The position numbers and the translations under genes were made by a program. Below are positions 38,222 to 48,198 of a stretch of DNA of 64,000 bases, in pieces (the stretch's first letter is position 1; each line of letters opens with the position of its first letter). The stretch is taken from contig CM020618.1 of assembly GCA_009829735.1 (NCBI GenBank), forward strand, positions 5,826,882 through 5,890,881, written 5' to 3'. Below the pieces are notes generated by a model, which saw only the letters and a program-made list of their open reading frames with translations, searched no databases and was not told the origin of the DNA. Source of the DNA: Pyropia yezoensis. Its lineage: Eukaryota > Rhodophyta > Bangiophyceae > Bangiales > Bangiaceae.

Positions 38222-39568
38222 CTATCCATCCATCAGATCCTCTTCTGAGTGCACGTCCCCCCCCTCCGCCCCATCCAGTTCCATCACCTCAACGGACGCG
38301 TCCCCCGAGGCGCCCTCCCCACCCGCCGGCGAGTATTCCCCACTCCCCAGCCCGGCGTGCCCCCCCCCCACCGCACCACGCCCTCTCCGCCACTGGTCTA
38401 TCCACGGCCCGGCGTAGGGCACCAGGGCGGAGTCATATTCGCCAGCCGCCCCCCCCCCCTCCCCACCGCCGGGGCCCAAGCCCGCCCCAGGGGACACCAC
38501 GTAGCGTGGCCACGAGCGGCGAGCGGCGGCGGCGGAGGTGTCCCCCGCCGGCTCCCCGCCCGCCCAGCCGGCCGTCCCGCCCATGCCGTCCCCCGCGTCC
38601 ACCGCCCCCTCCGCGAGGAGGCCACCCCGCCGCAGACGCCGGCGCTTGACGCCGCCCAGCCAGCCACCTCCGCCTCCGCCCAGGCCCGCCGGGCCCGCGT
38701 CGATAGTGACCCGCTTCAGGCTCCCGCGGGGGCGGGCGCGGAGCCACGGGCTGTAGAGGACGAGCTCCCCGGCTGCCGCCCCCCCGGCAGCCCCTGCCGC
38801 GACCGGCCCGCCCGGTGGCACGGCTGCCCAGCCCCCGCGCTCCCCACCCCCGCCCCCCCGGCTGTCGTCCGAGTCGCCGTCGCCGTCGCCATTCCCGTCG
38901 GTCGTCGCTCCATCCGTGTCGTCGCTGGCGGTGGCCATGCCGTCGCCGCCACCCCGCCGGCGGGGTCGCCAGTCGGGGGCGGCGGTCAGGTCGAGAGTGT
39001 CCACCACGTCCTCTTCCTCTGCGTCACCGGCGGGGGGGACGCTGGGGGGGAAAAAGGGCCCACCCCCCGCCGCGGGCGACCGCACCGTCGTGCCCGGCAG
39101 CTCCCCGGCGGCCGCCAGCACCACCGACGACGAGGAGGAGGAGGAGCTAGATGGCGAGCCGCGGCCGCCTGTCGGCGACAGTCGCGGCGACAGGCCGCCG
39201 CGCGTCGCCGCCGCCTGCCGCCGCCGGTGTCTCCGCTGCCGCCGGCCTGGCGGCTGCTGCCGCCGCGGCGAGGAGGGCGGCGGCCCGCGCCAAGTGGCGG
39301 CCGCCGCCCCGCCCGACGGCGGCGGCAAGGGGGAGCCCCAGTCTGGGCCGGCCTGCCGCGCCTCGCCGCCACCGCCAGGCGCCAGGCCGTCAGAGGCGCG
39401 GCCGAGTGACAGGGTCGCGAGCGACGCAACCAGCGGTGGGGGGGAGAGGTGGAAGGACGCCAGAGCGGGGGAGAGGCTGCTGGCATGGCGCGGCCTCTTG
39501 GGTGGAGGGGGCGGGGACGCGCTTGGCGTGGGCGGCCGCCGCAAGGGTGGCTGCCTCGAGGAGGCCAT
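38222..39568 (-). CDS. Unrecognised low-complexity protein, probably nuclear
   Basis: The 448-residue frame starts at an ATG in good context (GCCATGGCC). It is dominated by Pro, Ser, Gly, Arg and acidic tracts. Short ordered islands stand out: AGELVLYSPWLRARPRGSLKRVTID, basic VKRRRLRRGGLLAEGAVD (a possible nuclear signal), RSWPRYVVSPG, YDSALVPYAGPWIDQWRRG, and an acidic end ASVEVMELDGAEGGDVHSEE. The islands ELVLYSPW and ALVPYAGPWIDQW look like conserved peptides in a disordered protein, but I cannot link them to a family. GC-rich third positions and the clean start support a real gene. Confidence 0.5.
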   Translation of the reverse strand: MASSRQPPLRRPPTPSASPPPPPKRPRHASSLSPALASFHLSPPPLVASLATLSLGRASDGLAPGGGGEARQAGPDWGSPLPPPSGGAAAATWRGPPPSSPRRQQPPGRRQRRHRRRQAAATRGGLSPRLSPTGGRGSPSSSSSSSSSVVLAAAGELPGTTVRSPAAGGGPFFPPSVPPAGDAEEEDVVDTLDLTAAPDWRPRRRGGGDGMATASDDTDGATTDGNGDGDGDSDDSRGGGGGERGGWAAVPPGGPVAAGAAGGAAAGELVLYSPWLRARPRGSLKRVTIDAGPAGLGGGGGGWLGGVKRRRLRRGGLLAEGAVDAGDGMGGTAGWAGGEPAGDTSAAAARRSWPRYVVSPGAGLGPGGGEGGGAAGEYDSALVPYAGPWIDQWRRGRGAVGGGHAGLGSGEYSPAGGEGASGDASVEVMELDGAEGGDVHSEEDLMDG

Positions 39569-40804
39569 GCCCTTGACGAGGAGGGGGGGCAGAAGTGGCC
39601 GGGCGACGTCGGGAGGGAGTCAGTCAAACAGGAGGGAACGTGCGTATACGGTCACCAATGAGGGGTAGCGGGAAGTTTCCGTGGCTCACTAGACCCCAAG
39701 GCTACGGGTGCGCAGAAATGACGTGCCGCGCCCGTCGGACAACAGACGACGCCGACCACCACCGGGGAAGACTAAACCTCCACGGTGGGCGGGGTTCCCG
39801 GGGCGGTCGTGAAGACAATGCCCGCTCAGTCAATAACGGGTGGGCTGTCACCGGAGATGATTGAAAAAAGGCCGCCAATGGTGGGGGCGACGCACCCACC
39901 GGCGCACCGCCGCGCTCGTCTTGTCCTGTCGGGCGGGTGGGGGATGCCGCGACCAGGATGTTCTCGAAGGGTCCACCGAAGCCCCCCCCCTCCCTTTCGC
40001 CTCGGTTTGCCTTGGCGGCCTGCTGGGCGACGTGACGGCCGGGCCAGAGAGAGCGCCAGCAGATGCCAGGCTCTCTCGGATCCACTCGACATGAAGCAAG
40101 TAGTCCCCGTACATCTTGTTGTGGATGGTTCGCGGAAAGAAGCACCGCGATGACGTCCCCGCGTGGAAAAGTCAAGTCCAATAACAAGTAATTGTATGAA
40201 GCGGGCGACGCTTTGCCAAGCCTGTGCATTTCTGCTGTACCGTATGTACAGTACAACGTCATGCAATCGGTGCCCAGTATTACACGACACCTGCATACAC
40301 CGTCAAGACCACCCTCCTCTAACGAGGATCACGAGAAGCTGGCACAGGAGAGCGCTTGCAGGGTGTCTAAACGTCGTATTGTGCGGGGCAAGGGAGTCGA
40401 CAACAAAGAAAGCGCGCAGCACCGCAGCTGGTGCGGGAGCACGTCCAATGGCCGAGACGTGACGGGCCGACTTCGTAGCAGTGCGACCCCACACTGGATG
40501 GTGCGATGGTGTTACACTAACATACTTGGTAGTGGGAGCCCAGCGGGCACAGTGGACACGCACAGAAACAGGAAAATAGGTGTCCACATGGAATGCAAAA
40601 GAACAATGCAAGCGTCTGCAGAGCAGAAGAATAAAAGAATAGGTGACGCAGAACACCTAACGCGCAAACAGAAACAGCTGTACACATCGCACGGAGGAAT
40701 ATGCATCACACAGCGGGGTGGTCTGGGGGGCCCCAAGCCCCACGTCTTCACCAGCCTCGGCACTGTGCTACGGGGCCGCACCATACCAATCCCGACTCAC
40801 CCGC
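39569..40804. other. Intergenic with a possible gene relic
   Basis: Base composition is moderate. On the minus strand around 39850-40140 a 30-residue peptide (HNKMYGDYLLHVEWIRESLA) looks like genuine protein, but its frame breaks on both sides, suggesting a decayed gene fragment. GTACAGTAC is at 40246. No intact gene is visible. Confidence 0.4.
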
Positions 40805-41314
40805 TCACAAGGGTGGGAGCACTTCACTCACCAAAGCGGCAGCCTCGCCCAGCGCAACGCAGCCGCTGACAAAGGCGGTCGTCACCAGCGGAGGCACATA
40901 CTGCTTCATCGTCTCGCGGAGGTATGGGTCTCCTTCGTTAGCCTCCTCCTCATCCGTCGACGCGGCGGCTCCCGGCGCCTTGGCCCGGGGCGACTCTGCC
41001 GCGGCGGCACGCTCCTCTTCGACCCGCAGCCGCGCAGCAGCGACACGTGCCGTTGCGGCCGCCGCACGGGCGGCCGCCGCCTCGGCCAGCTGCGCAGGTG
41101 TTCGTACAGGACCCTCGGGCGCCACCACCTTGGGGGCTCCCGTCTCGTACGGGCTGGGGCTGTCTGTGGCAGCCATGCGGGCGCGGCGCGCCGGGGAGGA
41201 TGCGGCGGCGGTGCGCAGCGTTGGTGCCACTGCTGCGGCGCCGCGGGGGAAGGCACCGACGACATGGGTGGGCATGGTGAGGGGCGCCACAAAAAATGTT
41301 GCTGTCGACACCAT
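40805..41314 (-). CDS. Small unrecognised protein with organelle-type leader
   Basis: The ATG at 41314 has a good context (GACATGGTG) and gives 169 residues; an in-frame ATG at 41326 is also possible. The first about 50 residues (MVSTATFFVAPLTMPTHVVG, then Ser/Ala/Arg-rich) resemble a plastid or mitochondrial presequence. The middle is an Ala/Arg/Glu helix (AQLAEAAAARAAAATARVAA). The C-terminus has YLRETMKQYVPPLVTTAFVS and VALGEAAALVSEVLPPL, which could be one membrane-associated helix. No family is recognised. Confidence 0.5.
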   Translation of the reverse strand: MVSTATFFVAPLTMPTHVVGAFPRGAAAVAPTLRTAAASSPARRARMAATDSPSPYETGAPKVVAPEGPVRTPAQLAEAAAARAAAATARVAAARLRVEEERAAAAESPRAKAPGAAASTDEEEANEGDPYLRETMKQYVPPLVTTAFVSGCVALGEAAALVSEVLPPL

Positions 41315-43488
41315 GTCGCGGGACATGCGGAAGAGAGGGGTGCCGGTGGTCGAACAGACAGGAGCACTCGATGGGAAGCGGGGAGGGGACGGCGTTCGGG
41401 GGGAGAGTGGCGTACCAGTGAAGCAAGTGACAGGAAGGGGGTGGCGAGTCACGGGGAGCCGGTGGGTCTGGTCGTCGGGTGGAACAGTGGTGGGCGTGAG
41501 TGGAACGTTGGGGAGTGGGGGCGTCGGATCACCTCCGATTGAAGCTGCGCGCTGCGGAAGGGCAGACGGGTCGGCGGCACAGTCTTAAGCGTGCTCCAGC
41601 GCTGCCAGCAGCGCATGCGCGCAGGCGGCTGGCGTGGGCGCCGCGGGGAAGGGACCTGGATTGACGGCGCTGGTCGCACCCACAGGCCGCGGGAGAGCCT
41701 GCAAGCTGCGGGGAGGTGCCGCAGCGCACTCGCGCAGGACCCCCCGCGCGACTGAAATGTGGCTGCTCTCGTGGATGGCCTAATTTTCCTATCCCTGGCA
41801 GTCGGCGGCCGTCCTACCCCCCCCCAGAGAAATGGAAGCTCCCGCGAGCCCTGTCGCGGCTCCCACCCACCGAGTGAACCCCGCCAGCCAGGCACCGCAC
41901 GGTGGCTGCTAGGCTTGAAAACGGGCGCGCATACCACATGTGGCTGGCTGCTGTCGAGCTGTTCCAGCCTGCAGTAGTTCTCTCGAGCGAGGCGTCACCG
42001 CGAGCCCTCCCCCAGCAGGTGGCGGCTTGCAGGTTGCGTTTGGCGGTCCTCGCCGCTCACGTACGTAGTTATGGGGCCTCCCAAGACTGATAAGCCGCAT
42101 CCCGGCCGCCCGCCTGCCGCTGGCTGACCGATGGACGGCTGTGGCAGGCCGAACCAGATTGGCCCCTGTCGGGGATGTCCCGGAGATTTCTCATCACACA
42201 ACCAGGCCACAAGGAACGGAACGACACGAGACCTCGCTGTCAGACCTAGCCACACACGCCACCCACTCACCCCCCCCTTCACTCGCCCCGCACAGGAGAG
42301 CGACGAAGCAGGCAGTCTGCGACCTCCGGCTGCCCAACTGCGGGGCGAGCGTGTTTCAAGAACAACCTCGCCCGCCAGCTGACCTGCAGGTGAAAGGACT
42401 GCGAGCACAAAAGCGCAGACGGCACAACCAGCAACACCCCAAAGGGTGTTCCATTCCGAGTGAGAGTGTCCCTTGCGTCTGCCGCCTTCAAGTCGCCAAG
42501 GCCGCCGGCAAAACCTTCGCCCCCCCCCTCGCTACGGGGGGGCCCTGCGGTCCATCCACCCTTGGAGTGCGGCTGGGCGGCGTCTACTAGGCGGCAGGAG
42601 GCGTCCACGGCGGCAGCCGCGGGCGTCATGGCAGAGGCAGCGGCAGCGGCAGCGGCGCCTGTCGCTCGCGTCCGTGCCGCTCGCGTCCCTGCCACCCGCA
42701 TCTCTGCCGTCCACGTCTCTGCGCCTGCGCATCGGCCGTGTCGCGCGGAATGGCGCCAGTCGGTCCGTCCACCACCACCGCCCCCTCTGCCCGCGGTGGC
42801 ACGATGGGTGACCACCCCAAAGGGCGGCAGCGGCCGGAGATGGCTGTGGCAGCGGCGACGGCAGGCGCGACGGCCGTCTCTGTGACGGCCGAGCCCGCGG
42901 CGGTCGCGATGGTCAGCCAGACTGCCTCGTCCATTACCAAGGGCGCCATCTCTGCGTTGCGTCGCCGACGGTGGTGTCGTCCGTCATGAAAGCGGTGGCG
43001 GCGTGGTGACGGCGGTGGCGGCGGGGTGATGCGGTGGCGGCGTGACGGCGGTGACGACGGTGGTGACGGCGGTGGCAACTGTGGTGAAGGCAGCGGCGGT
43101 ACATAGCCCCTGACCTCCCCCACCCCCCCCCAAACCAGCCCGCGAGGGTTGGGTAACATCGGCATCCCACGCCGACTGCCCGACGAGGCCGGCCCGACAC
43201 GGAGGGCCGGTGGCGTGGGACCAGCCCGTGCTCGCCGCCGCCCCCCCATTTCCCGGCCCGCACAGCCAGAGACATACTCCGTACAGCGCGACAGACGTCA
43301 AGGTGCAAAAAAGAAAGAGAGAAAAGAAACCAAAAACTGCAGGGGCGGCCAGCCTACCAAACCACTCTACAGGCTCGACACCACCCACAACACTCAGAAA
43401 GAGTCGGCGCAACGGCAAAAACAGACACACAACAGCAAGTAGCAGCGAGCACCCGCCCGCTGCCGCACGCGTCGACTGCGTGGCGTCG
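41315..43488. other. Intergenic, mixed composition
   Basis: This gap of about 2.2 kb shows no frame with ordered protein. It contains Ala/Pro-rich chance frames around 42460-42885, GGTGGC-type repeats near 43000-43095, and an A-rich patch at 43300-43360. Confidence 0.45.
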
Positions 43489-44426
43489 TCACCTGCTGCT
43501 GCCACGACTGGCGGGGCTGTCGCGGGCGGCGGCAGGGGCAGCGGCAGCGGCGGCGGCAGCCCCACCCCCACCACCTCCTCCGGGCGGGCCATCCACAGGG
43601 GCGCCGCCGCCATTGCCGCCGCTCAGCGCCGCCGCCGCCTGCCGCGCACTCTGGCGGGTGCGGACCGCCGGCCGCGACGGCGGCCCGTCGGGCGGCTGAG
43701 GTGTCCCCCGGCCCGCGTCTGCCGCGGCGCCCGCGCCCGCCGCGGGCGGCCGTGGGAGGGGCGTCGACGGCGACGCCCGCTGCAGCGGTGGAGGTTGGGA
43801 TGGTGACCGCGTCCGCAGTGATGGCAGCCGTGGCGGAGGGGTGGTGGTGGCGGCGGCGGCGACGGCGGCGGCGGCGGGGTCGGCGGCGGCGGCGGGGTCG
43901 ACGGCGGCGGCGGGGTCGACGGCGGCGGCGGGGTCGACGGCGGCAACGGGGCCGGCGGCGGCGGCGGCGGCGGCGGGACCGGCGGCGGCGGCGGCGGCGG
44001 GGCCGGCGGCGGCATCGGCACTCTCCTCCCCCGCGGTCCCCCCGTCCTCCGCAGCCACCCACGGGGCGGACGGAGGCCCCCGGCCCCTCGCGGCGTCGCC
44101 GTCAGGGGCGCCCCCAAACGCCTCGTCGCGAGTGCGCCGTCGTGCGGCGGGCCGCAGCAGCGGGGAGGCGGAGGACGCGGCAGGGGCGGGATGGCCGGGA
44201 AGGGCGGCGTCTAGGCCAACCCCACCAGCCGCCACGGCTGCCGGGGGGCCGAGAAAGCCGCGGAAAAACGGGGCGGGAGAGCTGCCCGCGTCTGCGCCAG
44301 GAGCGGCGGCGGCGGCGGCGAAGCCACCGCCGCTGGCACTAGACACGCCACCACGCGGCACCAGCGGCGAGGCCGCGACAGGCGCGGTCTCCGCGGCGGC
44401 GGCCGCCGGTGTGCGGTCGGCCGCTG
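43489..44426 (-). other. Possible C-terminal continuation of the UBE2Q-like gene in another frame
   Basis: Downstream of the UBE2Q-like stop, the frame shifted by one base stays open to 43489. It reads VAAADRTPAAAAAETAPVAA, then PAPFFRGFLGPPAAVAAGGV, ends SPASRGSSR, and starts upstream of the stop near a run of about 16 C on the + strand (about 44470-44486). It contains an in-frame 18-bp tandem repeat (about 43876-43945) encoding repeats of AAAVDP. It could be the true C-terminus if the run is one base short, a separate exon, or a chance Ala/Pro frame. Confidence 0.3.
43876..43945. repeat. 18-bp tandem repeat
   Basis: The word GGGGTCGAC recurs every 18 bases at 43894, 43912 and 43930, with GGC triplets between. 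Read on the minus strand it codes for repeated DPAAAV. It is part of a longer GGC-rich tract. Confidence 0.65.
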
Positions 44427-46343
44427 CTACCTGCGGCTCAGCGGCGCCCCCCGCTCCAGCTCCTCTCCTCCCCCCCCCCCCCCCGTCTCCGCCCCCTTCG
44501 CCTCATCTTCAGCTGCTACTGGGCCGGCCGACGCCGCCCCCCCAGCCCCGTTCCGTCCCTCGGCGGACCCTCCATCTCGGTTCTCCCCCGCGGCATCCCC
44601 TTCCTCCGTCGCAAGCGCAAAGTGCCCTGTTGGAAGTGCCCAGTTATGGATCGCCGCCGCCCGGCTCAGCGTCCGCATCGCTTCCGCCGCCGACCCGTAC
44701 GGCCGGTGGTCCCGCGTGTCAAGCCGCGCAGACGAGATGCTAAGGGTGCTCTTGACGCTGATGAAAAGGTTCAGGAGGGTCATGGCTGGGGACCACCCCG
44801 CCGACGTGATGACCTGCAGGCACAGGCCGCCACCAGGCAGCACATAGGTTGTCTGGGGTCGAAATCGGGGGCGGAGGACGCGCAGAAAGGGAGGGGAATA
44901 GGGGAAATCAGACCCAAAGCGAACTTCAAACACCACCGAGTCCGTGCCAAGGGCGCGTAGGTCCGCCGCCAAGTTCAGACGGTCCGACGCGTCGCGAAAC
45001 GAAACGGATACCTCCCACAGGTAGAGGTTGTCATCAACAATGGATGCTGAGATGCCTTCGGCGCAACCGTTCTTCGACACATCCCGCAACTCCCAGGCGA
45101 TGCGGCGGGTAGAGGATGCTGAGGAACTGGAGGGGGCCACGGGCGTACCCGACAGTCGCGAGCCAGAAGCCGCCCCATTGCCGCTACCGCTGCCGCTGCC
45201 GCCAACGCCGCCGGCGCCACTACCACCAGCAGCCGCGAGACCACCAGCGCCGCTGGCGCCGGCAGAGGAAGCAAACGCAGGCCCCGCCCCCCCCACGCCT
45301 GCGGCGCCATCCTCCGCCGGCCGCCGCGGCGGCAGCGGCGCCAGCCGTGGGATGGCAGACGCACTGGTGAAGAGGCTGTCTCGCACCGGCCGGGCTACCG
45401 ACGCGCGCAGAGCAGCGGCCAGCTCCTCCTCCTCTGACAGTCGCCGACGGGTGGGCGCGGGGGAAGCGGATGCCGCGTTGGCGGGCGCCGGGGCGGGCGC
45501 TGGCGAGGCAGGTGGTCCTTCGCCGGTGGCGGTGGCAGCCGCTGCCGCCGATGCAGTGGCTGTCGCCGGCACCGCTGGCGTGGAAAGTGTCGCCAATGCT
45601 GCCGGCGGCGCGCTCGTGCCGGCCGCCAACGCCACCGCACGCGTCGAAGGAACCCCCCCCCCCCCCCCTTCTCCGTCCGCGTCCATTGGCAGCGACCCGT
45701 CTGGCATCCGCACCGCCTCCTCCTGTTCCTCATCGTCCGCGTCGCTGAGGTGAAAGGAACCCGAATCCATTGATGCGTCACTGTCCGAGTCCCCCCCGCG
45801 GTCTATAGCGTGGATGTTCGGCTCCGCAACTTCAGCGGCCTCTCCTGAAGCGGGCGTGCCGGGCGATGGTCCATCTGCTGATGCGCCCGCGTGGGCAGGC
45901 ATCCTACCCGCCGCCGCCAGGGGGGACGGGTCGCGGGAGACGGAGAAGACGGGCGGTCGACCCGGGAGCGCCGTGGGGAAAAGGAGCGAGCCAGTCGCGG
46001 GAACCCCACTCACCGGCGGCGGCCCACCCGCCGCCGCTGGGGATGGCGCCGTCGCAGAGACGCCATCGTCATCTCCGACGTCGCCGCCGCTACCGCCGCG
46101 GCTGCCGCTGCCGCCACCGCCGCAACTGCCCCTACTGCCGCCAACACCGCCACCGCCGCCACCAGTGTTGGCGCTGCTCAATTCGCGCGATGAGCCATCC
46201 GCCCTGACCGACGAGCCGCCACCGCCGCCTGGCGACGTCGCCTTCCCCCCGCCGCCCGCACCGTCGCTCAAGACGATGCCACCGGCCGCCCGCGGCGGCG
46301 GCTCAGCAGCCCGAGTGCCCGAGGGCGGCAGCGGCGGTGACAT
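44427..46343 (-). CDS. UBE2Q-like E2 (UBC-domain) protein with a UIM-like motif
   Basis: From the ATG at 46343 (MSPPLPPSGTRAAEPP) the protein has 638 residues. The N-terminal 430 residues are Gly/Ser/Ala/Pro-rich, with an acidic block (DDEEQEEAVRMPDGSLPMD) and a UIM-like helix (about 300, RRLSEEEELAAALRAS). The UBC domain lies at about 425-595: RIAWELRDVSKNGCAEGISA, YLWEVSVSFRDASDRLNLAA, VVFEVRFGSDFPYSPPFLRV, then GGGLCLQVITSAGWSPAMTL, LLNLFISVKSTLSISSARLD. The stretch GLCLQVITSAGWSPA matches UBE2Q proteins (GAICMELLTKQGWSSA) and holds the presumed active Cys (about 507). Like UBE2Q it lacks the classical HPN motif. It is likely a cytosolic or nuclear ubiquitin-conjugating enzyme. The C-terminal tail ends in a Gly run at a homopolymer, and the frame may continue beyond it. 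Confidence 0.8.
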   Translation of the reverse strand: MSPPLPPSGTRAAEPPPRAAGGIVLSDGAGGGGKATSPGGGGGSSVRADGSSRELSSANTGGGGGGVGGSRGSCGGGGSGSRGGSGGDVGDDDGVSATAPSPAAAGGPPPVSGVPATGSLLFPTALPGRPPVFSVSRDPSPLAAAGRMPAHAGASADGPSPGTPASGEAAEVAEPNIHAIDRGGDSDSDASMDSGSFHLSDADDEEQEEAVRMPDGSLPMDADGEGGGGGVPSTRAVALAAGTSAPPAALATLSTPAVPATATASAAAAATATGEGPPASPAPAPAPANAASASPAPTRRRLSEEEELAAALRASVARPVRDSLFTSASAIPRLAPLPPRRPAEDGAAGVGGAGPAFASSAGASGAGGLAAAGGSGAGGVGGSGSGSGNGAASGSRLSGTPVAPSSSSASSTRRIAWELRDVSKNGCAEGISASIVDDNLYLWEVSVSFRDASDRLNLAADLRALGTDSVVFEVRFGSDFPYSPPFLRVLRPRFRPQTTYVLPGGGLCLQVITSAGWSPAMTLLNLFISVKSTLSISSARLDTRDHRPYGSAAEAMRTLSRAAAIHNWALPTGHFALATEEGDAAGENRDGGSAEGRNGAGGAASAGPVAAEDEAKGAETGGGGGGEELERGAPLSRR

Positions 46344-46849
46344 GCCCCCACCGAGAGAGGCACCGAGACCGGGGGGCAGGGGGGGGTGGAGAGGAGTTGG
46401 TTCACCAGACGGAGGAAACGAAGCAGGAAAACCACCGAAGGAACAAGGGGAAACAAGATGATGGGGCAAACGCTTCAGGGGCGACAGGCCGTGGCAAAGT
46501 GAGAGGTGGTGGTGGCGTGGCGGCGGAAAAGAGGGGAATGGTACAAAGAAGCCCCCGGGAGAGCGGCTGGCAGGGAGGGGGGGCAGCGACGGAGCAAGCA
46601 GGGTGTAGCCACAGCGGCCGCACCGCCCGTCCCGAGCTCCCCCACCCCCCCCGGCCACTGCCGCCACTGCCCTCACCCAAGCGCGAGCGCGCACAGGGGA
46701 GTCACAGCCCGCTCCCAAACCACCCACTCACCCGCCCACCCCACCCCACCCGCCCCGCCCGCCCACCCCCCCGCGTGCTGCTGGATGGAGGGACGTCGGG
46801 GGAGGCGCGGGGCCTGCCTGCCCGCAGGTAGGGAGTGAGGAGGGGGAGG

Positions 46850-47356
46850 GCAGATGGGGGAGAGGGAGGTTGGCCGGGCAACCGCGGAGAGACTACCCAC
46901 GCAGATGACCACCGGAGGAGCGGCGGCGGTGGCAGCGTCTCGGGGGCGGCGGGGCGGCGCGCGAGGCGGCGCACCCGCCGGGCGTCGACCCCCGCGGGGA
47001 CGGAGACGGCGACGGCGGCGGCGAGAGTGGGGGTGCAGGGTGGCGGCGAGAGGGAGGGGGCAGGGTGCCCTCCGCCGCAGAGCCCCTGCGCACGGCCCGC
47101 ACACGCCGGGCCCGCACGGCGCGGGGGGGTGGGGCCGGCCGAGAGGGCCCGCTGGCAGTCCGGGCAGAGCAAGGTGGACGGGGGGGGGTCGTGCCACACC
47201 GGAGAGGCACAGAGGCCACACGCGGGGGGGGGGACGGTCGGGGTGGCCGTCGTGGGCTCCCGCGCCGCCTCGCGCTCGCCCCGCGCGCGCCACCGCGCGC
47301 GGGGAAGGGTGAGGGGAGAGATGCCGCGGGGCGGCGGTTTGGGGCTTGGGTGGCAT
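46850..47356 (-). pseudogene. Possible small zinc-ribbon protein, frame broken
   Basis: A minus-strand ATG at 47356 opens MPPKPQTAAPRHLSPHPS. After a run of 10 G on the + strand (about 47227-47236) a neighbouring frame shows ACGLCASPVWHDPPPSTLLC and PDCQRALS, a CxxC ... CxxC layout typical of a zinc ribbon, followed by LCGGGHPAP and an Arg/Ala-rich helix. Joining the two needs a one-base shift in the run. The signal is short, and everything else is low complexity. The lower limit is approximate. Confidence 0.3.
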
Positions 47357-47476
47357 GTGGCCTTTTCAAACAGCAAAGTGGCCCACTAAATTACTCTTCG
47401 CAATACGGGATACAATTATACAATACGTGTCGAATTAATTACTGTGGCCCGCGGAACTGGGGAGAAGGTCCAACAC

Positions 47477-47640
47477 GGGCTGCTGGGAAGGAGAGGGGGG
47501 GCGGGGGGGGTGCTGGGAGGGGGGTGCCGGCTCCAGCCAATGGCAGGGCTGCTGGGAGGAGAGGGGGGGCGGGGGGGGTGCTGGGAGGGGGGTGTCGGCT
47601 CCAGCCAATGGTGGGGCTGCTGGGAAGGAGAGGGGGGGGT
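47477..47640. repeat. 69-bp tandem repeat, about 2.4 copies
   Basis: Units begin GGGCTGCTGGGA at 47477, 47546 and 47614, each with a G-rich core and ending GGCTCCAGCCAATGG. The third copy is cut after about 27 bases. The units differ by a few bases or indels in the G runs. Confidence 0.8.
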
Positions 47641-47703
47641 CGGCCATCCCCGCGGCGTGCCGTTTGCTACACAGATGCTCTGGGATGTGGAGCGGAGTCG
47701 ATC

Positions 47704-47767
47704 TCCGCCGCACCTCCGCTGAGGATGGTCATACTTCCGCCGCACCTCCGCTGAGGATGGTCATACT
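47704..47767. repeat. 32-bp perfect tandem duplication
   Basis: Two identical 32-bp units (47704-47735 and 47736-47767) start TCCGCCGCACCTCCGCTGAG. Being identical, they look recent. They lie about 430 nt upstream of the EF-hand start. Confidence 0.85.
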
Positions 47768-48198
47768 TCGCGTCTCGTCACCCCTGCGAGGCCACCTCAG
47801 TTGTAGGCCATGTTGGGAGGGGTGGACGTCTGGCCCACAGGCAGTGTCCTGGCGCACTTCTCGGGGCGCGGCCCGGAAGTGCTCTGGAGCAGGTGGCGGC
47901 CCTAGCCGTGAAACCCAGACCTGTGTATCCCAGAAAATCGACACGGCGTCGGAGACTCTATCCGCAACGCCTCAGAGAATCTTTCCGTGAAACACATCAT
48001 CCGCATGCTGCTTGTGTGCTGCTGCTTGTAGACGACGCAAACTCTTGGGCACCTCGTTTGTATGCTGCACCGTCGTCTCTAGTGCGTACCCCACGCACAC
48101 TGCACCCCGCGCACAGTGTTGGACCGTCCCTGTACCTGTTTGCCCTCGCGTCCCCTCTCTCGTCCCCCCTCCCCCCCCCCTCCGCTCCATCCCTCATC

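Larger units (their letters stand above)
46344..48198. other. Intergenic with a doubtful zinc-ribbon frame and tandem repeats
   Basis: It includes a possible broken gene at 46.8-47.36 kb (see the pseudogene entry), a 69-bp tandem repeat at 47477-47640 and a perfect 32-bp duplication at 47704-47767. The last 150 nt form a pyrimidine-rich leader of the EF-hand gene. Confidence 0.45.

Noticed and set aside
42460..42885. + strand Ala/Pro-rich open frame
   Set aside because: Low complexity with open frames on both strands; no evidence for a gene.
47477..47767. Possible CRISPR-like array
   Set aside because: Units are directly joined, with no unique spacers; these are plain tandem duplications.
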